DNA of 60,257 nucleotides from Bacillota bacterium (GCA_017620135.1 JAFZQZ010000019.1:1-60257), one strand, 5' to 3'. Counted from the first letter of the stretch, positions 1 to 8,616 are shown. The notes: a model not told the origin generated them from the sequence alone. Translations and numbers: made by a program.

Positions 1-657
1 ACTTCTCTGATCAAAGCCTCCAGCCTCGGATCCTATGCCTTCATGAATATGATCCTGCTCTTTGGCGGCCTGATCGTACCGATGCTCTATTCCACGCTTT
101 TTCTCCACGAAAGCCTGCAGTGGTATAAATATGTGGCCGTAGCGGTCATGCTGCTTTCTTTTGTCCTCATGAACCTGAAGGGGATCGAGCTTAAGGGCAG
201 CGGCGTCTGGTATTATATCTTCTGTGGCCTTCTCTTCCTCTCCAACGGTTTCTACTGCACGTTTATGAAAGTCCAGGCTGTGGTCGCCCCGTCCGAGAGC
301 CGGGAAATGGTCATGCTGACCTTTCTTCTGATGTGCATCCCCGCCGCGATCGGCCTTTTCGGAAAGAAAAAAGCCAGTCCCGATGGAACTGGCAAGAATC
401 AAACAAAAGTATTCCATTTTGACCGCAGATCGGCGATCTGGCTGGGACTTGGCCTTCTGGCCGCCGGTCTGGCCGTGAACGTACTGGTGCTTGTTCTTCC
501 GCTCGTCAACACAGTCATCCTGTATACACTCGACAACGGAGGCGTGCTCGTTCTGGCCAGCCTGTATTCCTACTTTATCTTCAAAGAGAAATTCGATCCG
601 GCCAAGGTGATCGGCATCATCCTGGCGGTCCTTTCCATCACGGCCCTTTCGATCTGA
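1..657 (+). CDS. EamA/DMT-family membrane transporter, 5' end missing
   Basis: The reading frame is open from the first base, so the gene begins before the window; the first internal ATG is at 43. About 218 residues are visible. The visible part has roughly six hydrophobic segments, a charged cytoplasmic loop near the middle (KKKASPDGTGKNQTK), and a last pair of helices ending in a short tail. The pattern of short loops and a terminal half resembling a second EamA repeat fits the drug/metabolite transporter superfamily, which moves small metabolites across the inner membrane. Substrate cannot be told. It converges on asnA with only 13 bases between the stops. Confidence 0.75.
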   Translation, partial: TSLIKASSLGSYAFMNMILLFGGLIVPMLYSTLFLHESLQWYKYVAVAVMLLSFVLMNLKGIELKGSGVWYYIFCGLLFLSNGFYCTFMKVQAVVAPSESREMVMLTFLLMCIPAAIGLFGKKKASPDGTGKNQTKVFHFDRRSAIWLGLGLLAAGLAVNVLVLVLPLVNTVILYTLDNGGVLVLASLYSYFIFKEKFDPAKVIGIILAVLSITALSI

Positions 658-670
658 GCAACAGAATGAT

Positions 671-1675
671 CTACAGCAGCGCGATCCCGCGTCCCGCGGC
701 CTCTTCCATCACTTCTTCCGGCCAGTAGCTGGACTGTACCTCGCCGATATGCGCCTTGCGAAGGAACAGCATGCAGATCCTGGACTGACCGATACCGCCG
801 CCCATCGTATAGGGAAGCGCTCCGGACAGGAGTTTCTTATGGAACTCCTGTTTTTCATATCCAGTCACGCCGCGCTCCGCCATCTGTTTGATAAGTGTCT
901 CCTCGTCCACACGGATGCCCATGGAAGAAAGCTCCAGCGCCTGTCCGAGGATCGGATAATACACTAAAATATCTCCGTTCAGCGACCAGTCGTCATAATC
1001 AGGCGCACGGCCGTCATGCGGCTGTCCGGATCTGAGTTTGCCTCCGATCCCCTTCAGAAAGATCGCGCCATACTCCCGGCAGGCCATCGTCTCCCTTTCC
1101 TTCGGCGAAAGATCCGGATATTCATCTTCCAGTTCCTGCGCTGTCACAAAAGTCAGCTTCTCCGGCAGAAGCTTCTCGATCCAGTTATAATCATCGCGAA
1201 TATAGTTTTCCGTATGCTGCATGGCCCGGTAGATGCATTTCACACCGTCCCGCAGCGTCGCTTCATTGCGGTTTTCCTTTCCGATGATCTTCTCCCAGTC
1301 CCACTGGTCCACATAGACCGAGTGAAGAGGATCGACGTCTTCATCGCGCCGGATGGCTGTCATATCGGTATAGAGCCCTTCGCCCTGTTTGAATCCGTAC
1401 CGTCCGAGCGCGTACCGTTTCCACTTGGCCAGCGAATGAACGATCTCAAACGTTCCCTCCTGTCCTTTGATGTCAAAATCAACGGGACGCTCGACCCCGT
1501 TCAGTGTATCGTTCAGTCCTGAGGCACGGTTTACGAAGACAGGCGCGGACACACGGCGAAGATTGAGCTGGATCGCCAGATCTCTTTCAAAAAAGTCTTT
1601 GATTTTTTTTATAGCGACCTGTGTCTGGATAATGTTTAGTCTGGGCTGATACCCTTCCGGAAATGCTTTCATCAC
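671..1675 (-). CDS. asnA: aspartate--ammonia ligase AsnA
   Basis: This 334-residue protein makes asparagine from aspartate, ammonia and ATP, giving AMP and pyrophosphate. The whole length matches the ammonia-dependent AsnA family, about 330 residues and related to class II aminoacyl-tRNA synthetases. Conserved stretches include YQPRLNIIQTQVAIK at the N-terminus, the segment from LNLRRVSAPVF to LNGVERPVDFD, the DMTAIRRDE region, and the C-terminal GGGIGQSR that lines the ATP site. It is single-gene, with a good promoter just upstream inside the end of the ABC permease gene. The leader is only about 20 bases, too short for a T-box. AsnA rather than AsnB suits an ammonia-rich anaerobic habitat. 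Confidence 0.96.
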   Translation of the reverse strand: MMKAFPEGYQPRLNIIQTQVAIKKIKDFFERDLAIQLNLRRVSAPVFVNRASGLNDTLNGVERPVDFDIKGQEGTFEIVHSLAKWKRYALGRYGFKQGEGLYTDMTAIRRDEDVDPLHSVYVDQWDWEKIIGKENRNEATLRDGVKCIYRAMQHTENYIRDDYNWIEKLLPEKLTFVTAQELEDEYPDLSPKERETMACREYGAIFLKGIGGKLRSGQPHDGRAPDYDDWSLNGDILVYYPILGQALELSSMGIRVDEETLIKQMAERGVTGYEKQEFHKKLLSGALPYTMGGGIGQSRICMLFLRKAHIGEVQSSYWPEEVMEEAAGRGIALL

Positions 1676-1704
1676 TTTACCTCTTTAAAGCAACATAATG
1701 AAAG

Positions 1705-1734
1705 ATTATACCTCAACCCACCCTTATAAGTCAA
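1705..1734 (-). promoter_or_regulatory. promoter of asnA
   Basis: On the minus strand a -35 box TTGACT (1734-1729) is followed after 18 bases by a perfect -10 box TATAAT (1710-1705). The -35 lies inside the last codons of the upstream permease gene. The predicted start of transcription is about 20-25 bases before the asnA ATG. Confidence 0.8.
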
Positions 1735-2359
1735 CTGCTTCGAACAAATCCTGTGATTTCTTCAGTGCCAGCAGGTTTACGACCACGAAAATCGCCAGGC
1801 TGGCCAGGAAGAAGACCAGCTGAGGGCCTACCGCAGTCCATCCGTCCAGAAAGGAAAGCGCCGGGATATGCGGCAGGATCTCCAGGACGATCTCCAGGAC
1901 AGACATCGGGATCACGGCTTTTACGAACGAACTGCCGACCTTATACCCTGTCTTGAAGAAAGAACACAGGAAGATCCCGTTGAAGACAGCGTACATCAGG
2001 AATCCTGCCCCATACAGCGCCAGGCTCGCGTCAAAGCCTACCGCGTTGCCGGAAAGGTTCACCCGCTGGGACAGCAGCACGAACGGAATTCCGATCAGAA
2101 AGCTCACGCCTTCGATCAGCAGGATGAATAAAAGGCACGTTGTAACATAATCCTTCTTCCTCACCGGCAGCAACATCGTCAGATAGACATCCCGCATCTC
2201 CCGCGCGTTGATGAATGTGAAAAACAGACCGAGCGTGATATAGAAAAACACGATGGTATAGGGATAATTCGGGATCATGAACATCGCGCCGAACAGGCAG
2301 AACATAAAAGTTTGCGGCTGAGCGGCCAGCTTCAGGTATTTATATAATAGCGTCTTCAT
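1724..2359 (-). CDS. ABC-2 type transporter permease
   Basis: The protein is about 211 residues with six likely membrane helices (first near FMFCLFGAMFMIPNYPY, last near LVFFLASLAIFVVVNLLAL) and no enzymatic motif. I start it at ATG 2359, preceded by GAGAGGAG, rather than at the longer frame start 2416, because the longer form would add an amphipathic tail with no ribosome site. It overlaps the ATPase gene by 20 bases and is its evident partner. The pair resembles small ABC-2 systems used for export or cell-envelope resistance in Bacillota. Substrate unknown. Confidence 0.8.
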   Translation of the reverse strand: MKTLLYKYLKLAAQPQTFMFCLFGAMFMIPNYPYTIVFFYITLGLFFTFINAREMRDVYLTMLLPVRKKDYVTTCLLFILLIEGVSFLIGIPFVLLSQRVNLSGNAVGFDASLALYGAGFLMYAVFNGIFLCSFFKTGYKVGSSFVKAVIPMSVLEIVLEILPHIPALSFLDGWTAVGPQLVFFLASLAIFVVVNLLALKKSQDLFEAVDL

Positions 2360-3089
2360 AGCCTTCTCCTCTCTCCGCTTCGACAATGATATCTTCCAGG
2401 GTGCTTCCAAGATCACGGAAATGCTCCATAAAGCCTTCGCGGGTCCCGGTATAGCGGATCTGCCCGTTCTGGATAAAGGTGATGTGACTAGCGCATTTCT
2501 CCAGGTCCGATGTGATATGAGTCGAGAAAAGGATGCTGCATTTTCCGCTGTCCGCCAGCGCCTTCAGAAGACGGCAGAGGTCATCGCGCGAAACGGGATC
2601 CAGACCGCTGGTAGGCTCGTCCAGGATGAGCAGCTTCGCGTCGTGGGAAAGCGCCAGGGCGATCAGGTATTTCACCTTCATACCGCTGGAAAGCTCGTCG
2701 ATCTTCTTTTCCTCTTTGATTTCGAATACTTTCAGATAATGCTGATACTTTTCCTCATCCCAGTTCTTATAAAAGCGTTTGACCACACCGGTCAGGGTCT
2801 TCACCTTCTTCTTGGGGTAGAACATCGAATCACCGATCACGACACCGATCTGTTCCTTTACTTCGCGTTCGTTCTCGGGATACTTCAGTCCGAGGATCTC
2901 CACGGACTTCGCGCCTTCATCCGGATGCACCATCCCAAGGATCGATTTGAGCGTCGTGCTCTTGCCGGCGCCGTTACGCCCGATCAGGCCCATGATCGCT
3001 CCTTCTTCCACATCAAAAGAGACATGATCCAGGTAGAAGGAAGGATACGTCTTACACAGATCACGAACCATCAGTACTGCTTTATTCAT
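2340..3089 (-). CDS. ABC transporter ATP-binding protein
   Basis: A 249-residue nucleotide-binding subunit. Walker A is GRNGAGKST (37-45), the signature is LSSGMKVK (133-140), Walker B is LLILDEPTSGLDP (153-165), and the switch histidine lies in FSTHITSDL. The order and the GRNGAGKST form are typical of ATPases that serve small ABC-2 permeases (BcrA/YtrB type). It overlaps the preceding AbrB-type regulator by 8 bases and the following permease by 20, so the three genes form one translationally coupled operon. Confidence 0.93.
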   Translation of the reverse strand: MNKAVLMVRDLCKTYPSFYLDHVSFDVEEGAIMGLIGRNGAGKSTTLKSILGMVHPDEGAKSVEILGLKYPENEREVKEQIGVVIGDSMFYPKKKVKTLTGVVKRFYKNWDEEKYQHYLKVFEIKEEKKIDELSSGMKVKYLIALALSHDAKLLILDEPTSGLDPVSRDDLCRLLKALADSGKCSILFSTHITSDLEKCASHITFIQNGQIRYTGTREGFMEHFRDLGSTLEDIIVEAERGEGYEDAII

Positions 3090-3336
3090 CCTTTTCTTCC
3101 TCGCTCTCTTTTTCTTCCTGCTGTATTTCTCTGAAAGCCAATTTCATAAACGGCGTCATGGTATCGATGGACTGGATCACCGTGCCTCTTTTCCGGTCCG
3201 CCAGAAGAAGGACGCTGTCCCCCGGCTGGAATCCGAACATGTCACGGATCTCCTTCGGAATGACGATCTGGCCTTTCGGTCCTATTTTGACTGTCGTTCC
3301 AAAGTACTGTCCTTTTGAATCATTATGAAATCCCAT
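3082..3336 (-). CDS. AbrB/MazE/SpoVT-type transcription regulator
   Basis: An 84-residue protein whose residues about 13-46 form a swapped-hairpin AbrB domain, with the hallmark sequence TTVKIGPKGQIVIPKEIRD followed by the GDSVLLL strand. The C-terminal 35 residues are acidic and probably helical. Such proteins bind DNA as dimers. It is first in the operon, ahead of an ABC ATPase and permease, which suggests it regulates their expression and its own. The upstream promoter is a perfect consensus, which would fit repression by this protein, but no operator was proven. Confidence 0.85.
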   Translation of the reverse strand: MGFHNDSKGQYFGTTVKIGPKGQIVIPKEIRDMFGFQPGDSVLLLADRKRGTVIQSIDTMTPFMKLAFREIQQEEKESEEEKDE

Positions 3337-3381
3337 TTGTATATCCTTTCTTAATAGTATTACTTTTCTTACTTGTAGCCC

Positions 3382-3410
3382 ATTATAAAACGGCCTCGCT
3401 CTTTTGTCAA
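3382..3410 (-). promoter_or_regulatory. perfect-consensus promoter of the AbrB-ABC operon
   Basis: On the minus strand, TTGACA (3410-3405) and TATAAT (3387-3382) are separated by exactly 17 bases. The -35 is flanked by short GGCCT/AGGCC arms. Between the promoter and the start codon, two AAGTAA-type repeats lie 9 bases apart and could be regulator contacts. Confidence 0.85.
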
Positions 3411-3439
3411 GGCCATCTTATTCTTCTTTTCTGCTTTTT

Positions 3440-4729
3440 TTATTCGATCCCGGTCACAGTCAGATTTTCGAACCGGACTACCGAAGGGACCTGCGCGCCA
3501 TCATACAGAGTCGTTTCTTTGGAAAGATACATCTGTCTGGCGGCTTCTCTGATATTTCCGCTTACCGACCCGCCGGAGACGATCTTTACGCTCTCTCCGT
3601 CATGCCAGTAACCAAGCCTGATCTCTCCGGCGATATCTCCGGTCATCTCATCGACCTGGAAATCGGAAAACTCGACCACTTCCAGGAATTTCCCCTGCCG
3701 CAGTTCCTGCGCCGACCGGCTTCCGCCAAGTACCACATAGTTGAAGACCTGGGAGCTCTTCTCCAGTCCCAGATACTGACTGAACTGACGGTTGCCATAG
3801 AAGTTTTCCGCCACGCCGCCCCGGATCAGGACACGGTCCCAGATCTCGGCGCCTTCCATATCTACATCGAAGTTGCGAGAGGAATTCGGCAGCTGCCTGA
3901 CAGCCGCCAGATTGATCCGGTCGCCCTGTGCGTCCGCGATCAGAGCCTGGCCGATCTCTGCCCGGGAGATCTGCTGATATTTCATGGCCGCGTCCATCTG
4001 TGCCAAAAAGTATTCATAGATCGACAGACTGTTGTCGTTGGAGAATACCACGCTCGCCTGTTCCAGCGCCGGGGTATTTCCTGCCACCAGCTTGTCTTTT
4101 CCATACTGCAGTGCACGGCCGATCTCGGAAGTGATCCTTCCTTCGTCGCAGGTACCGGACGTCAGCATACGGTAAAGTTCGATCTCATGATCTTTCGCTT
4201 CATTCCTCGCGTTGATGACCACCTCCAGCATGGAGCTCGGATAGACGACTGTCTGGTCCACCCCTTCACTGTTCAGGTAGCGCCGGGACATTTCATGTAC
4301 AAAGATCTCATAGGAGTTAACGTCTTCGGTCTTTGTTTCGGGCAGTGTGCGCATCACGCGGATGAAGCTGTCGCTGATCGCTTCCAGCGAGACCATCCGC
4401 AGGTTCTGATGCGCTTTCCCGTCACCCGGATTCAGGGTGTAATAAGGATTCTTCACCAGATAAGCCCGTCCAGCCAGATCGCTGATCGTCTTTCTGATCT
4501 CCTCTTCCGAAGCGGTCGGCGGGATCGTGCCGGACGCGCTTCCCAGGTACTTTCCGTCCTCGATACTGCAGTAGACTTTCAGGGTGATATCCTCGACCTC
4601 TTTCGCCCGGTTCTGGTCCAGTTTATGACGGATAAAGTAAAACTCCCAGCCGCGCTTACGAAGATCCGTGACTTCCCAGGCCGTCAGACCTGCTTCGCCA
4701 AGCAAACGTTTCAATAATTCGATATTCAT
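3440..4729 (-). CDS. tldE: TldE/PmbA-family peptidase subunit
   Basis: This 429-residue protein belongs to the TldD/PmbA (U62) family and lacks the HExxxH zinc motif, so it should be the non-catalytic TldE partner. I start it at ATG 4729, which overlaps the tldD stop as ATGA; the frame runs 19 codons further upstream inside tldD but without a start signal. Conserved parts include the N-terminal YFIRHKLDQ strand region and the C-terminal RFENLTVTG strand. In E. coli the TldD/TldE heterodimer is a metallopeptidase that processes microcin B17 and the antitoxin CcdA. No precursor peptide was recognised nearby. Confidence 0.87.
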   Translation of the reverse strand: MNIELLKRLLGEAGLTAWEVTDLRKRGWEFYFIRHKLDQNRAKEVEDITLKVYCSIEDGKYLGSASGTIPPTASEEEIRKTISDLAGRAYLVKNPYYTLNPGDGKAHQNLRMVSLEAISDSFIRVMRTLPETKTEDVNSYEIFVHEMSRRYLNSEGVDQTVVYPSSMLEVVINARNEAKDHEIELYRMLTSGTCDEGRITSEIGRALQYGKDKLVAGNTPALEQASVVFSNDNSLSIYEYFLAQMDAAMKYQQISRAEIGQALIADAQGDRINLAAVRQLPNSSRNFDVDMEGAEIWDRVLIRGGVAENFYGNRQFSQYLGLEKSSQVFNYVVLGGSRSAQELRQGKFLEVVEFSDFQVDEMTGDIAGEIRLGYWHDGESVKIVSGGSVSGNIREAARQMYLSKETTLYDGAQVPSVVRFENLTVTGIE

Positions 4730-6198
4730 CAGCCCAACCTCGCTCTCGCCTTCAGATACGGGCCTCCGTCCGCGACTTTGACCCATTCCTTATATCCTTT
4801 ACCGCAGCCGCCATTGCCTTCTATCTCCCGGTCGGCGCTCGCCATACTGACTGAACCCAGAAGGTCCGGCACATAACCGGTCATGACCACGGGCGAGACG
4901 ACCTTGCCGGTCAGTTTCCCGTCCCGGATCTCATAGCCTTTGGAGATGATGCACTGGATACCCCAGTGCTTGGGATCCTCCATGCCGCTCTCCATGCCTT
5001 CCAGCAGATAGCCGTGGCTGATCGAGGCGATCATGTCGTCCAGGCTGTCGTTACCGGAGTCGAAAACGGTATTTGTCATACGGGTATAGACCTTGTGTTC
5101 ATAATTCTGGCGTTTTCCGTTGCCGGTCGGTTCTACGCCGAGACGAAGCGCGGACAGCGCGTCGCAGATTCCGGTCTTCAGGATCCCGTGGTCGATCTCG
5201 ATCACGTCACCGGCCGGAGTGCCTTCATCATCGAACGCAAAGCCGGTGACCGATTCGGCGCAAAGCGCACCTTCATGCATCGTCACCAGGTCCGATCCGA
5301 CCCGCTTGCCGATATATTCCTGACCCAGAGCACGGTTCTTCACGAACATATCCATCTCGACCCCATGTCCGAAGGCTTCATGGGCGATCAGGCCGGTCAC
5401 GTTCGGCGCCGTGATGATATCATATTCGCCAGGTTCGATCCGCCCGGAAGAAAGCAGGTCTTTCATATGACGGATACTGACTTCCAGCTTTTCTTCCAGC
5501 CCGTCGAAGATCTCCATGCCGCCGAGCCCGCTGACGCCTTCATAGGAGAACTTGGTGGTCTCCTCATTCGCGGCGATCAGTACCGCCGTCCCTTCCGCGT
5601 AGACATAGCTCTGCCGCAGGTACTGGTTCGGGGTGATAAACATCTTGCAGATATGCGTGCACTGCGCGCTCATACTGCAGTCCAGCACACCTTCCATGGA
5701 ATTCCTTCCCCGTTCGGAAAGCTCAGTCAGCCGTTCCACATATTCAGCGACATTGGCTTCTTCCGGAAGGATCTTTGCTTCTTTTTCCACCAGCAGCACA
5801 CGCGGTTCATCCTTCAGGGTGGGCGTCGTATAGACTGTGGTTTCGGTCCGTTTCAGAAGCTCCATCTGACGGTTCACTTCATTACGGATGATATCCGCCA
5901 TCTGCCTGACATAATCCAGCCTGCGCTCGGCCGTCGGGAACAAAGCCTCTTCCAGATCGAGATCATTGAAGGCATATTCGCTGTAAAGTCCGTTCTGATG
6001 TACGCGCACGACATTGCCGCGTTCGGTGGTCATCGTCTCGGAGGAGACGGACTTGGACCGTCCGGAGATCCGGATATTGAGCCCGACACTGTCCGTGCTC
6101 AGGATACTGACATAGTTATAGGTTTTTGACAGCTCCCTGCTCAGTTCACGAAAGAACTGCGCGAGGCGCGTCAGATAGGGTGAAAACTTCGCTTTCAT
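4729..6198 (-). CDS. tldD: metalloprotease TldD
   Basis: A 489-residue TldD. The zinc site is visible as HEAFGH (residues 273-278, HExxxH), and a C-terminal GGCGKGYKEW carries the cysteine that is the third metal ligand in characterised TldD. It is first in a two-gene operon with tldE. With TldE it forms a barrel-shaped heterodimer that degrades or trims unfolded peptides in the cytoplasm. The gene has a clear promoter and a strong AAGGAGG site. It is transcribed away from the DegT/hydrolase/radical SAM operon, with the two promoters about 60 bases apart. Confidence 0.93.
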   Translation of the reverse strand: MKAKFSPYLTRLAQFFRELSRELSKTYNYVSILSTDSVGLNIRISGRSKSVSSETMTTERGNVVRVHQNGLYSEYAFNDLDLEEALFPTAERRLDYVRQMADIIRNEVNRQMELLKRTETTVYTTPTLKDEPRVLLVEKEAKILPEEANVAEYVERLTELSERGRNSMEGVLDCSMSAQCTHICKMFITPNQYLRQSYVYAEGTAVLIAANEETTKFSYEGVSGLGGMEIFDGLEEKLEVSIRHMKDLLSSGRIEPGEYDIITAPNVTGLIAHEAFGHGVEMDMFVKNRALGQEYIGKRVGSDLVTMHEGALCAESVTGFAFDDEGTPAGDVIEIDHGILKTGICDALSALRLGVEPTGNGKRQNYEHKVYTRMTNTVFDSGNDSLDDMIASISHGYLLEGMESGMEDPKHWGIQCIISKGYEIRDGKLTGKVVSPVVMTGYVPDLLGSVSMASADREIEGNGGCGKGYKEWVKVADGGPYLKARARLG

Positions 6199-6224
6199 TT
6201 TCGCCTCCTTGAGTTGATGGAGCC

Positions 6225-6253
6225 ATTATACTACCATTCTGACGACTCGGCAA
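6225..6253 (-). promoter_or_regulatory. promoter of tldD-tldE
   Basis: Minus-strand -35 TTGCCG (6253-6248), 17-base spacer, and a perfect -10 TATAAT (6230-6225), about 26 bases before the tldD start. Confidence 0.75.
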
Positions 6254-6290
6254 GTCTCACGGATTTCTCTCGCCAAAATGCCTCCCACTA

Positions 6291-6299
6291 TGGTATAAT
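6291..6299 (+). promoter_or_regulatory. extended -10 promoter of the DegT operon
   Basis: TGGTATAAT is a consensus extended -10 (TGnTATAAT). No good -35 is visible, which extended -10 promoters can do without. The DegT start codon follows about 30 bases later, after a GAGGAGG ribosome site. Confidence 0.65.
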
Positions 6300-6328
6300 G
6301 GTTTTATCAACCTGTCGAGGAGGCTCCC

Positions 6329-7441
6329 ATGCTTTCTTTTCCCAAATGGCCGATCGCCGATGAGTCGGATCTTCAACTGGTCCGGGAAGCGGATATCCGG
6401 GACCGGTCACGTCCGATGTCCAAACGGTTTGCTGACGCATTCCGTGACTTTACCAAAGCGCCGTATGTGCTGCCCGTCGCGAACGGGACTGTCAGCCTGG
6501 AACTGATCCTTACCGCGCTTAGCGTAGGTCCCGGCGATGAGGTCATCCTTCCGCCCTATACGTTTATCGCTACCTTCTCTTCCATCGTCTATACTGGCGC
6601 GACGCCGGTCTTCGCGGATATCGAGCCCGATACCTATAACCTGTCTCCCGAGGAGACGGAGAAGAGAATTACTTCAAAAACCAAAGCCATCGTAGCGGTC
6701 GCTGTCGCGGGGCGACCGTTTGATCTGGATGCTTTTGAAAAACTGGCGAAAGACAAAGGCCTGTTTCTCATTGTCGATGCCGCGCAAGCAGTCGGTTCCA
6801 CCTGGAACGGCCGCGATATAGCGACCTATGGCACCTGCGCTTCCTTCTCGTGTCAGAACACCAAAAACCTGACCTGCGGGGAAGGTGGTATCATCACGAC
6901 CTCGGATGAAAATCTTTATCAGAAACTGTGCAGTATGGTCGCTAAGAAAGAACACCGCCTGAACGAGATCTCCTGCGCCTTACTCATAAGCCAGCTTGCA
7001 CGTCTGCCGCAGCAGATGGCCAAACGTGCCCAAAGCGCCCGTTATCTGAACGAAGGCCTCAGCAGTTGCCGCCTTGTTCAGCCCATGAAGCAGGATCCCC
7101 GGATCACACTGGACGCCTTTCATCTTTTTGTCCTGCGGACCCAGATGGAAGAACTGGATAAAGTCGGAAGGACTCGTAAAGATCTGATCCGCGACGCCCG
7201 TGAGCTTGGTCTTCCACTGCTGGCAGGTTATGAGCCACTCTACCGTCTGCCTTCAGTCCAGTCGGCCACGACCAGAAAACTGATCCAGACGGATATCGAC
7301 CTTTCACCGCTACCCGTCTGTGAACGCGCATCCTATGAAGAAGGTCTCTGGTTGGAGCAATTCACGCTGCTCAGTGAAAAGGAAACTCTGGACCAGATCC
7401 TGCAGATCTTCGAAACGCTCGAAAGGAGGTACTTCGCATGA
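6329..7441 (+). CDS. DegT/DnrJ/EryC1/StrS-family PLP aminotransferase
   Basis: A 370-residue fold-type I PLP enzyme. The motif GDEVILPPYTF (69-79) followed by GATPVFADIEPDT (90-102) is the family hallmark. IVDAAQ (148-153) holds the Asp that contacts the pyridine nitrogen, and SCQNTKNLTCGEGG puts the Schiff-base lysine at K179. Family members aminate keto-sugars, usually nucleotide-linked, for surface polysaccharides or natural products. There are no sugar nucleotide genes here, so the substrate is open. It overlaps the next gene as ATGA, and that gene looks like half of the same fold. Confidence 0.88.
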   Translation: MLSFPKWPIADESDLQLVREADIRDRSRPMSKRFADAFRDFTKAPYVLPVANGTVSLELILTALSVGPGDEVILPPYTFIATFSSIVYTGATPVFADIEPDTYNLSPEETEKRITSKTKAIVAVAVAGRPFDLDAFEKLAKDKGLFLIVDAAQAVGSTWNGRDIATYGTCASFSCQNTKNLTCGEGGIITTSDENLYQKLCSMVAKKEHRLNEISCALLISQLARLPQQMAKRAQSARYLNEGLSSCRLVQPMKQDPRITLDAFHLFVLRTQMEELDKVGRTRKDLIRDARELGLPLLAGYEPLYRLPSVQSATTRKLIQTDIDLSPLPVCERASYEEGLWLEQFTLLSEKETLDQILQIFETLERRYFA

Positions 7442-7851
7442 ACGAGGAAAGACTGGAAAGCATCCTCACCTCCGGCGTCTGGGGTACCTGCGGACCCATC
7501 GAAAAACTGGCGACAAAAAAACTCTGTGACAAACTCAGCGAACCCGGCCGTCCGGTATTTACCGTTCTCACCTATTCCTATTCCGCCGCTGAAGAAATTC
7601 TCTCTATTGCAAAACGCATGGGGCTTATAAGTGAAGATGATCCCGCCTATCCAATGGACTTTGGATTTGCCGGCGCTGTTGTTACACCCAGTGTGTCTCT
7701 TTATGAATTCTTTTACCAGATTCACCACTGCGGCCACCGGCCTGGGATCGGTGCGACGGTCGACCTGTCCGAAGAAACCATCGTCGGTGGAGATATGCGG
7801 ATCACCGAATGGCAGGCCGGTGAACTTCTGGAAAGTCTCGAACAACTGTAA
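7438..7851 (+). CDS. unknown protein resembling the N-terminal half of a DegT aminotransferase
   Basis: A 137-residue protein with no recognised catalytic motif. By eye its order of elements follows the first third of DegT enzymes: the opening LTSGVWGTCGPIEKL resembles the usual W-x-x-GP-x-hxxhE start; TYSYSAAEEIL corresponds to the SSGTAAL helix; AVVTPSVSLYEFFY to the VIVPSFTF strand; and GHRPGIGATVDLSEETI to the GAxPVFVDID strand. It ends before the part that would hold the PLP lysine. Translation is coupled to the complete DegT gene by ATGA. Since DegT active sites form across a dimer interface, it may be a pseudo-subunit of its neighbour; this is inference. The reading frame is intact, so it does not look like decay. 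Confidence 0.6.
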   Translation: MNEERLESILTSGVWGTCGPIEKLATKKLCDKLSEPGRPVFTVLTYSYSAAEEILSIAKRMGLISEDDPAYPMDFGFAGAVVTPSVSLYEFFYQIHHCGHRPGIGATVDLSEETIVGGDMRITEWQAGELLESLEQL

Positions 7852-7884
7852 CCCAAGCAAAACTATATACAGGAGGAAACATTT

Positions 7885-8616
7885 ATGTGGAACAACTTCA
7901 ACACAGGTGATTACTCGGGAATGATCGCCGAAACCATTGCCTTCAAGGGACATGACGGCAAGCAGGTCCGCGCGTATTATTCCCATCCGATCACAAACAA
8001 GCTCACACCCGGCATCGTGCTCATCCCGCATATGCCCGGATGGGACGAATGGTGCCGCGAAACATCCCGCCGTTTCACCGAGCATGGCTACAGTGTCATG
8101 TGCCCGGATATCTATCAGGATGCCGGTACCGGTACACCGTCTGAAGTCGCCATGAAATGCCGTGAGGCAGGCGGTGCCTATGACAGCACCGTCATGGCCG
8201 ATACCGCGGGCTGCCTGGACTTTCTGAAAGGTCAGCCACAGTCTAACGGCAAAGTCGGCGTCATTGGCATGTGCTCCGGAGGACGTCACGCTTTCCTGGC
8301 TGCCTGCACCGTTCCCGGTTTTGACGCGGTCGTCGACTGCTGGGGCGGCGGCGTGGTCGCGCCAAAGGAGTCCCTGAGTCCGCAGCGTCCTGTCGCTCCG
8401 ATCGACTACACTGAGCAGCTTCAGATCCCACTTCTGGGCATCTTCGGAAATGAAGATTTCTCTCCCACGAAAGAGGATGTGAATGTCCTGGAGGAACGCC
8501 TGAAAGCTTGTGGCAAGGACTACGAGTTCCACCGCTACGAAGGCGCCGGCCACGGCATCTGGTACTATGACAAGCCCATGTACCGGCAGGAACAGGCCAT
8601 GGACAGCTTTAACTAG
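7885..8616 (+). CDS. dienelactone hydrolase-family protein with an early amber stop
   Basis: A 243-residue alpha/beta hydrolase. The nucleophile is cysteine in GMCSGG (C130), with D191 (GNEDFSP) and H223 (GAGHGIW) completing a Cys-Asp-His triad as in dienelactone hydrolases. These open lactones or cleave small esters in the cytoplasm. The frame stops at TAG 8614-8616. Directly after it, in frame, ten codons spell TIAFFDKHLK and end in a TGA that overlaps the next gene as ATGA. That decapeptide is the usual C-terminal helix of this family, so the stop appears to be a recent nonsense change, a sequence error, or a read-through site. The ribosome site AGGAGG is strong. Confidence 0.85.
   Translation: MWNNFNTGDYSGMIAETIAFKGHDGKQVRAYYSHPITNKLTPGIVLIPHMPGWDEWCRETSRRFTEHGYSVMCPDIYQDAGTGTPSEVAMKCREAGGAYDSTVMADTAGCLDFLKGQPQSNGKVGVIGMCSGGRHAFLAACTVPGFDAVVDCWGGGVVAPKESLSPQRPVAPIDYTEQLQIPLLGIFGNEDFSPTKEDVNVLEERLKACGKDYEFHRYEGAGHGIWYYDKPMYRQEQAMDSFN

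Noticed and set aside
1676..1704. T-box leader on asnA
   Set aside because: The promoter leaves a leader of about 20 bases.
2360..2416. Longer N-terminus of the ABC permease
   Set aside because: The extra residues lie inside the ATPase gene and lack a start signal; ATG 2359 has a good ribosome site.
3404..4717. Long plus-strand open frame opposite tldE, and similar long frames opposite other genes (for example 44367-45860 minus)
   Set aside because: They are antisense shadows of well-recognised proteins, with no ribosome sites or family resemblance.
8614..8616. TAG read as pyrrolysine
   Set aside because: No pyrrolysine genes or methylamine methyltransferases are in the window, and the family does not need a special residue here; a nonsense change or sequence error is simpler.
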